Shown piece by piece: positions 7,701 through 10,695 of a stretch of DNA of 10,695 bases. Under the pieces are notes generated by a model. It saw only the letters and a list, made by a program, of their open reading frames with translations. It had not been told where the DNA came from and did not search any database. Origin of the DNA: DATLFI01 sp035524895 (GTDB lineage: Bacteria > Acidobacteriota > Thermoanaerobaculia > Multivoradales > Multivoraceae); assembly GCA_035524895.1 (NCBI GenBank), contig DATLFI010000221.1, positions 1-10,695 of the forward strand, read 5' to 3'. The stretch's first letter is position 1. Every line of letters starts with the position of its first letter. The translations under genes were made by a program, and so were the position numbers.

Positions 7701-8055
7701 GGTGCTCGCGACGCCCGGAGCCGACCCCGCTGCTCTCGCCGAAGTGAACAGAGTCCGTCGCGCGCTAGCCGACGTGCGCAATGCCCTCGCCGGCGACCCG
7801 ATCCGCGGCCGCTACCAGGAGCCGGCCGAGCTCTCCGTGCTCGACCGCCTGGGCATCGTCAGCGGTGCCGACTGGAACAGCCGCTACGGTCCTACGGCGA
7901 CGCACCGCCGCGCGGTCGAGATCGCCGAGCAGGAGTACGCCGGTGTCGCCGAGCGGCTCCGACGCGTGATCGAAGAGGAGTTGCGCGCGCTGGAGGAGGC
8001 GCTGGAGGACGCCGGCGCGCCGTGGACGCCAGGCCGGAGCGTGGTGCCGCCATGA
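4723..8055 (+). CDS. Secreted BNR/Asp-box (sortilin/VPS10-like) beta-propeller protein
   Basis: This 1110-residue exported protein is of the type usually annotated 'glycosyl hydrolase' or 'WD40/YVTN/BNR-like repeat protein' in Acidobacteriota. Its signal peptide has a hydrophobic core (HLLLFVLFLGLGATT) and probable cleavage after AQA at residue 39. At least eleven Asp-box motifs are visible: TTNAGTTF (95), SLDGGKTW (149), STDGGATW (200), STDGAATW (258), SADRGESW (308), TDDGGKTF (354), SFDAGKTW (397), SDDRGDSW (538), SEDGGASW (610), STDRGRTW (663) and TLDGGRKW (707). Strands such as DPRDPDVLYAAA precede many of them. They imply one large or two consecutive propellers up to about residue 755, where FWVLDDYSPL marks the family's end motif. 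A FlgD/Ig-like beta-sandwich follows (TVRDASGEVVRRL to PPGRYTVGL), then a helical C-terminal tail rich in Ala, Arg and Glu. No glycosidase catalytic residues can be assigned, so the 'hydrolase' label is not supported; binding or scaffolding is equally likely. An in-frame ATG at 4681 would add 14 residues. Confidence 0.9.
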   Translation: MPSTERVEVSSPTPWRCVAHLLLFVLFLGLGATTLEAQAARAGVEDRLSAETFSGFVLRGIGPALTSGRISDLAIHPKDRHTWYVAVGSGGVWKTTNAGTTFESIFDGQGSYSIGCVTLDPNDPNVVWVGSGENVSGRHVGFGDGVYRSLDGGKTWQHMGLRASEHVSRILVDPRDSNVVYVAAEGPLWSTGGDRGVYKSTDGGATWKQVLSIDADTGVASLELDPRDPDVLYAAAFQRRRTVWSYLAGGPGSGIHKSTDGAATWRKLTNGLPKKDMGKIGLAVSPIDPDVVYATIEAHPDEQGFYRSADRGESWEKGSDYVSGGTGPHYYQEIYASPHRLDRVYQMDVFLNATDDGGKTFYQVGDADKHTDNHAMAFVAADPDYLMVGSDGGLYESFDAGKTWKFVTNLPVTQVYKVALTEGFPVYDVIGGTQDNGTIVGPTRTLNRHGIRNEDWFFAFGADGYATAADPQEPNLLYVSWQTGHPLRYDRRTGELVEIQPQPEPGDPPERFNWDAPILVSPHDPKRIYYGSQRLWRSDDRGDSWRAVSADLTRGVLRYDLPVGGRLRGSDALWGNSAMSWYATTTAIAESPLHEGLLYVGTDDGVIQVSEDGGASWRRAELRGVPERAFVNELTASPVDADTVFASIDNHKEGDYAPYLLRSTDRGRTWQSIRGDLPDRHLVWSLQQDHERGDLLFVGTELGIFFTLDGGRKWIRLTGDAPTIAFRDLEIQRRESDLVGGSFGRGFWVLDDYSPLRAVTPEVLAAEAKLFPVRRAFWYVPEMLLQSRDKGSSGTDAFAAPNPPHGAVFTYWLRDELLTPKKVREQREKPLQEAGKDVPFAGFDALREEDLAPAPRMLLTVRDASGEVVRRLEGPTTKGFHRVSWDLRYAPVDPILLRPPANLPPWVEPPQGPLAPPGRYTVGLARASGGEVVAIGARESFEVVEVLEPSLEGADATARTEFARSTADLYRRASGAMAELRRATERLDYLERAVLATPGADPAALAEVNRVRRALADVRNALAGDPIRGRYQEPAELSVLDRLGIVSGADWNSRYGPTATHRRAVEIAEQEYAGVAERLRRVIEEELRALEEALEDAGAPWTPGRSVVPP

Positions 8056-8122
8056 AGTCGCCCTCTGGCCGGGGGGCGCACCGACAGGTGACCGCCGCTG
8101 AGCGCCGCGGCAGGGCTCCCGC

Positions 8123-9112
8123 TCACGGCGCATTCTTCAGGTGCACCTCGAACCATTCGAGCGCGAGCTCGACCGAGCGCTCGAAGGCCTCTCGGTAGAT
8201 GCCGTAGTGGGTGATCTCGGGCACCACCTCGTAGCGCACGGGAGTAGTGCCGTGGGCGCGCATCGTCTCGAAGACGCGCAGCGAGTGGTTGCGGCGGTCG
8301 AACAGCTCCTCGTTCTCGGCGTCGATCAGGAGCGTCGGCGCCTTGACCTTGTGCGCGACCGCGACGGCGTCGTACTGGATCATCTTGGCGAAGTGTGGCG
8401 TGCCGCGGAGCTGGCCGGTCTTGTCCAGGTCCTGCGGGATCGGCTCGGCGTCGCCGCGGGCGATGTCGGTGGCACGCTGCTTGGCGACCGCCTGCATCTG
8501 CGGCCACGGCACGCCCATGCCGCCGACCTGGCTGACCACTGCGCGCACGCGCGGGTCGTGGGCGGCGGCCCAGATCGCCATGCCGCCGCCGTAGCTGGTG
8601 CCCCACGCGCCGATGCGCGCGGTGTCGACGTTGGGCTCGCCCTCGACGTAGTCGAAGGCGGCGCGGTAGTCCGCGGCCCAGGCCAGCGGGTCGACCACCT
8701 CGCGCACGAAGCGCACGCGCACGGTCGCCTCGTTGCTCTCGTCGAGCTTCTCCGGCATCCCGTCGAGCAGGATCATCGGGCCTTCGCTCTTACCCCAGGT
8801 ACGGAACGAGAGGCCGAGCGCGATGTAGCCATCCTGCGCGAAGCGCGCGGCGGTGCGCCGCGAGCTGGTCTTGGTGCCGCCCCAACCGTGGCTCAGCACG
8901 ATCGCGGGCAGCTTGGCATCGGGCGCCATGCTCTTGGGATAGAAGATGTCGCCGTCGAGCCGATACCCGTCGCTCCAGATCACGATCTCCTTCATCACCA
9001 CGTCGTCGGGCGGCGTGAAGGCTTGCGGCTGGGCGACATCAGGTGCGCCGGTCGCGAGCAGTGTGGTGACCAGCGCGGCGGTGGGAAGCGTGCGGATTGC
9101 GAGTCTGCGCAT
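8123..9112 (-). CDS. Secreted alpha/beta hydrolase (dienelactone hydrolase / S15-like)
   Basis: This 329-residue protein has the alpha/beta-hydrolase fold and an N-terminal signal sequence (MRRLAIRTLPTAALVTTLLATGAPDVAQPQA), so it probably acts in the periplasm or outside the cell. The oxyanion-side motif SHGWGG is at 74-79. The nucleophile elbow GTSYGG places the catalytic serine at 173. The acid is probably Glu268, or another acidic residue in DAENEELFD (264-272), and the histidine is His302 in EITHYGIY. The layout resembles dienelactone hydrolases and the catalytic core of X-Pro dipeptidyl-peptidase-like esterases. The substrate, ester or peptide, cannot be told. The ATG at 9112 is chosen over an in-frame ATG at 9136 because AGAGGAG sits seven bases upstream and gives a compact signal peptide. 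A truncated acyl-CoA synthetase tail ends 20 bases upstream on the same strand, suggesting a former operon. It converges with the BNR-protein gene, 67 bases away. Confidence 0.9.
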   Translation of the reverse strand: MRRLAIRTLPTAALVTTLLATGAPDVAQPQAFTPPDDVVMKEIVIWSDGYRLDGDIFYPKSMAPDAKLPAIVLSHGWGGTKTSSRRTAARFAQDGYIALGLSFRTWGKSEGPMILLDGMPEKLDESNEATVRVRFVREVVDPLAWAADYRAAFDYVEGEPNVDTARIGAWGTSYGGGMAIWAAAHDPRVRAVVSQVGGMGVPWPQMQAVAKQRATDIARGDAEPIPQDLDKTGQLRGTPHFAKMIQYDAVAVAHKVKAPTLLIDAENEELFDRRNHSLRVFETMRAHGTTPVRYEVVPEITHYGIYREAFERSVELALEWFEVHLKNAP

Positions 9113-9119
9113 TCGCGTT

Positions 9120-9126
9120 CTCCTCT
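9120..9126 (-). promoter_or_regulatory. Strong ribosome-binding site of the hydrolase gene
   Basis: On the minus strand AGAGGAG lies seven bases before the ATG at 9112. It is the best Shine-Dalgarno sequence in the window and fixes the start downstream of the alternative ATG at 9136. Confidence 0.7.
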
Positions 9127-9132
9127 GAAGAA

Positions 9133-9309
9133 TCAACGTGGCGTGGCGTAGCCGAGCCGCCGCAAGGTAGCCGCGATCTCGTCGAGGATCGGGGCGTCGT
9201 CGATGGTCGCCGGCATCTGGTGGGTCTCGCCGTCGGCGATGCGCCGCACGGTGCCGCGAAGCACCTTACCCGAGCGATGGGGCAGATCGATCTTCCGGAC
9301 CCTCAGCGC
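9133..9309 (-). pseudogene. C-terminal remnant of a propionyl-CoA synthetase-type acyl-CoA ligase
   Basis: Reading the minus strand gives about 58 open codons ending at TGA (9133-9135). They contain LPHRSGKVLRGTVRRIADGE followed by MPATIDDAPILDEIAATLRR. This is the extreme C-terminus of AMP-forming acyl-CoA synthetases. The SGKxLRG lysine is the adenylation-site lysine of the AMP-binding C-terminal domain, and IADGE..xPATIDDxxILDEI is characteristic of the PrpE (propionyl-CoA synthetase) branch. An in-frame TAG at 9310-9312 closes the frame upstream, and none of the roughly 570 preceding residues expected for a full enzyme is found, so the gene is a 5'-truncated relic. Its stop lies 20 bases before the hydrolase start on the same strand. 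Confidence 0.8.
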
Positions 9310-9313
9310 CTAC

Positions 9314-9368
9314 TGGACAAAGGGTCCAAGTCCGAGCGCGACCCATGGGCTATAGACGCAAATCTATA
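9314..9368. repeat. Two small inverted repeats in an A+T-richer pocket
   Basis: TGGAC-AAAGG-GTCCA (9314-9328) and TATAGA-CGCAAA-TCTATA (9351-9368) are perfect inverted repeats with five- and six-base arms. Around 9351-9375 the composition is clearly more A+T rich than the rest of the window. The pocket sits just beyond the broken end of the ligase remnant. It could be a regulator site, a promoter region or a recombination scar; none can be decided from the sequence. Confidence 0.4.
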
Positions 9369-9422
9369 TCTTTGCCTGCGCGCCGACGCGCGCCTTTGCC
9401 GTGGATCGCCGGCTTGCGTTGC

Positions 9423-9548
9423 GCTGCTGTGCTCAACGAGCCGAACCAGGGCCGCACCGCGATCCTCGCGTACCACAAAGGGTTGCTCTTCACGGTGCCC
9501 GAGCTGCCGGCGAGCCAGCCGGGGTCGGACTTCGAGGTACGTACCGGG
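9423..9548 (+). pseudogene. Orphan fragment of a protein-coding gene, possibly frameshifted
   Basis: One plus-strand frame carries a stretch that reads like real protein: LNEPNQGRTAILAYHKG, then LLFTVPELPASQPGSDFEVRT. It has no credible start upstream and loses protein character right after EVRT near 9545. One base further on, another plus frame continues RDIPTGAERG before a stop. That fits a one-base loss after EVRT, since related exported repeat proteins, as I remember them, continue RTWDIS. I cannot name the family firmly. The remaining stretch to the permease stop (about 9597-9689) shows no recognisable gene. Confidence 0.35.
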
Positions 9549-9689
9549 ACATACCAACTGGGGCAGAGCGCGGCTCGAGGGCGTGCCGCTGAACGCGGGC
9601 GCGGTCCTGAGCCGGTGGTCGCGGGTGAGCGGGTCGCCGCCGTAGACGGCGCATCGGGGGAGACTACTCGGGAGTCGACCGTTGGCGAC

Positions 9690-10695
9690 CTACGACTGTC
9701 GCAGCGCCTCGATCGGATCGACCCTCGTCGCGCGACGCGCGGGGCCGAGGGCAGCGGCCATCCCGGCGACGAGGAGTAGCAGCGCGGTAGCGAGATACGC
9801 GATCGGGTCGAGCGGGCTCAGCCCGGCGAGGAAGGTCGCCAGGGCGGGAGCGAATAGCGCGGAGATCACGCTGCCGACCACGATGCCGGCAGCGACCAGG
9901 ACACAGGCCTGACCCAGCACCGCCAGGAGCAAGCGTCGCGAGCTGGCGCCCAGCACGCGGCGGATGCCCATCTCCGCGGTGCGCGCCGCGACGACATACG
10001 CCATCACGCCGTAGAGGCCGACCAGCATCAGCAGCACGCCCACGGCACCGATCGCGCCGAGCATGGTGGTCGCGGTGCGGCGCATGTCGAGCTCCATGCG
10101 GGTCGCGTCGGCGAGGGTCTCGACGCGGGCGGAGAGGCTGGGGTCGAGCTCGCGGATGGCGGCGGATACCGTCGACACGAGCGTGGCCGGCTCGTCCTCG
10201 ACACGGGCGTGCACGATCAAGCGGCTGGGTCGCTGCGCGAAGGAATAGTAGATGGCGGAACGCGGCGTCTCGCCGATGGTGTCGAGTCGGTTGTCGCGCA
10301 CCAGCCCCACGATCACGGCCTCGGGCTCGTCGGCGGTCTGGACCGCGAGACCGACCACCGCTCGGTCCGGAAAATGCGTGCGGGCGAAGGTCTCGTTGAC
10401 AACGGCCACGCGCCGGCCGCCGTCGCGGTCGTTCCGGTCGAGCTCGCGGCCCGCGAGCACGGGAATGCCGAGCGTCTCGAAGTAGCGCGGGCCGACGCTG
10501 TAGGTGGCGGGTCGGGTACCTGGGACGTCGGTGCGCCCCGCGGGATGGAAGCTCGCCACCAGAGAGTCGCCGCCGAGCGGCACGAGGTCCGCAACGCTAG
10601 TCGACACGATGCCCGGAATCGTGCCGAGCCGCTCGACGAGTCGCTCGGCCAGAGCCGCGCGCTCCGCGTCGCTGTCGCGGCCGGGCTCGAGACGC
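9690..10695 (-). CDS. ADOP-type ABC transporter permease, C-terminal part (runs off window)
   Basis: About 334 C-terminal residues are visible, and the frame stays open to the window edge, so the gene starts outside. The visible part begins in the second periplasmic MacB_PCD-like domain (RLVERLGTIPGIVSTSVADL, then SVGPRYFETLGIPVLAGREL and RRVAVVNETFARTHFPD). It ends with three helices: TTMLGAIGAVGVLLMLVGLYG, then LGQACVLVAAGIVVGSVISA, then LATALLLLVAGMAAALGP. The coupling motif RTAEMGIRRVLGASSRRL lies after the first of these, and the protein ends IEALRQS. It is the same family as the permease at 271-2676 but clearly diverged, not a recent duplicate. A GTG at 10607 is internal and not the start. 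No ATPase gene lies downstream. Function is as for other MacB/FtsX-fold permeases; the substrate is unknown. Confidence 0.9.
   Translation of the reverse strand, partial: RLEPGRDSDAERAALAERLVERLGTIPGIVSTSVADLVPLGGDSLVASFHPAGRTDVPGTRPATYSVGPRYFETLGIPVLAGRELDRNDRDGGRRVAVVNETFARTHFPDRAVVGLAVQTADEPEAVIVGLVRDNRLDTIGETPRSAIYYSFAQRPSRLIVHARVEDEPATLVSTVSAAIRELDPSLSARVETLADATRMELDMRRTATTMLGAIGAVGVLLMLVGLYGVMAYVVAARTAEMGIRRVLGASSRRLLLAVLGQACVLVAAGIVVGSVISALFAPALATFLAGLSPLDPIAYLATALLLLVAGMAAALGPARRATRVDPIEALRQS

Noticed and set aside
8094..8111. Hairpin GCCGC-TGAGCGCC-GCGGC between the convergent BNR and hydrolase genes, as a terminator
   Set aside because: The stem is only five pairs and has no T-run on either strand. 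Chance hairpins of this size are common in such G+C-rich DNA.
8141..9151. 336-residue plus-strand frame antisense to the hydrolase
   Set aside because: It mirrors the codon bias of the hydrolase. The minus strand carries the full catalytic set and a strong ribosome-binding site.
9303..9557. 84-residue minus-strand frame between the ligase remnant and the second permease
   Set aside because: It has no family motif and no ribosome-binding site, and it is antisense to the more protein-like plus-strand fragment.

Overview
This is a G+C-rich window (roughly two thirds or more G+C by eye) from a chromosome that looks like Acidobacteriota (for example Thermoanaerobaculia-like) or a related soil or metagenomic phylum such as Gemmatimonadota. 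The lineage is inferred from content: two duplicated-type MacB/FtsX permeases without a neighbouring ATPase (the ADOP pattern typical of Acidobacteriota), a long secreted BNR/sortilin-like propeller, a secreted PQQ-type propeller, and an uncharacterised membrane-associated protein. No rRNA, tRNA, CRISPR array, complete insertion sequence or phage gene is visible.

Layout. At 271-2676 (+) lies a complete ADOP-type permease. Converging on it from the minus strand is a two-gene overlapping unit: a short secreted PQQ-like propeller (3342-3986) followed by a six-helix membrane protein (2708-3355). The propeller gene appears to have lost its middle through an in-frame deletion. Divergent from that unit is a compact mazE-mazF toxin-antitoxin pair (4080-4650, +) with three small inverted repeats around the mazE ribosome-binding site and start. 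Next comes a 1110-residue secreted BNR/Asp-box propeller protein (4723-8055, +), which converges on a secreted alpha/beta hydrolase (8123-9112, -).

The stretch 9113-9689 is a scar. On the minus strand, directly upstream of the hydrolase, sits the last ~55 codons of a propionyl-CoA synthetase-type AMP-forming ligase. Beyond it is a locally A+T-richer pocket with two small inverted repeats. On the plus strand there follows a short protein-like fragment with an apparent frameshift. The window ends inside a second ADOP-type permease (9690 to beyond 10695, -).

Functionally the region is mostly envelope and secreted proteins: putative transport or efflux permeases, two exported propellers and an exported hydrolase, with one stress or addiction module between them. 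I see no new multi-gene defence or biosynthetic system. The most notable signals are erosion events: the internally deleted propeller, the truncated ligase and the orphan fragment. The possible operator and translation-control hairpins at mazE are also worth a look.
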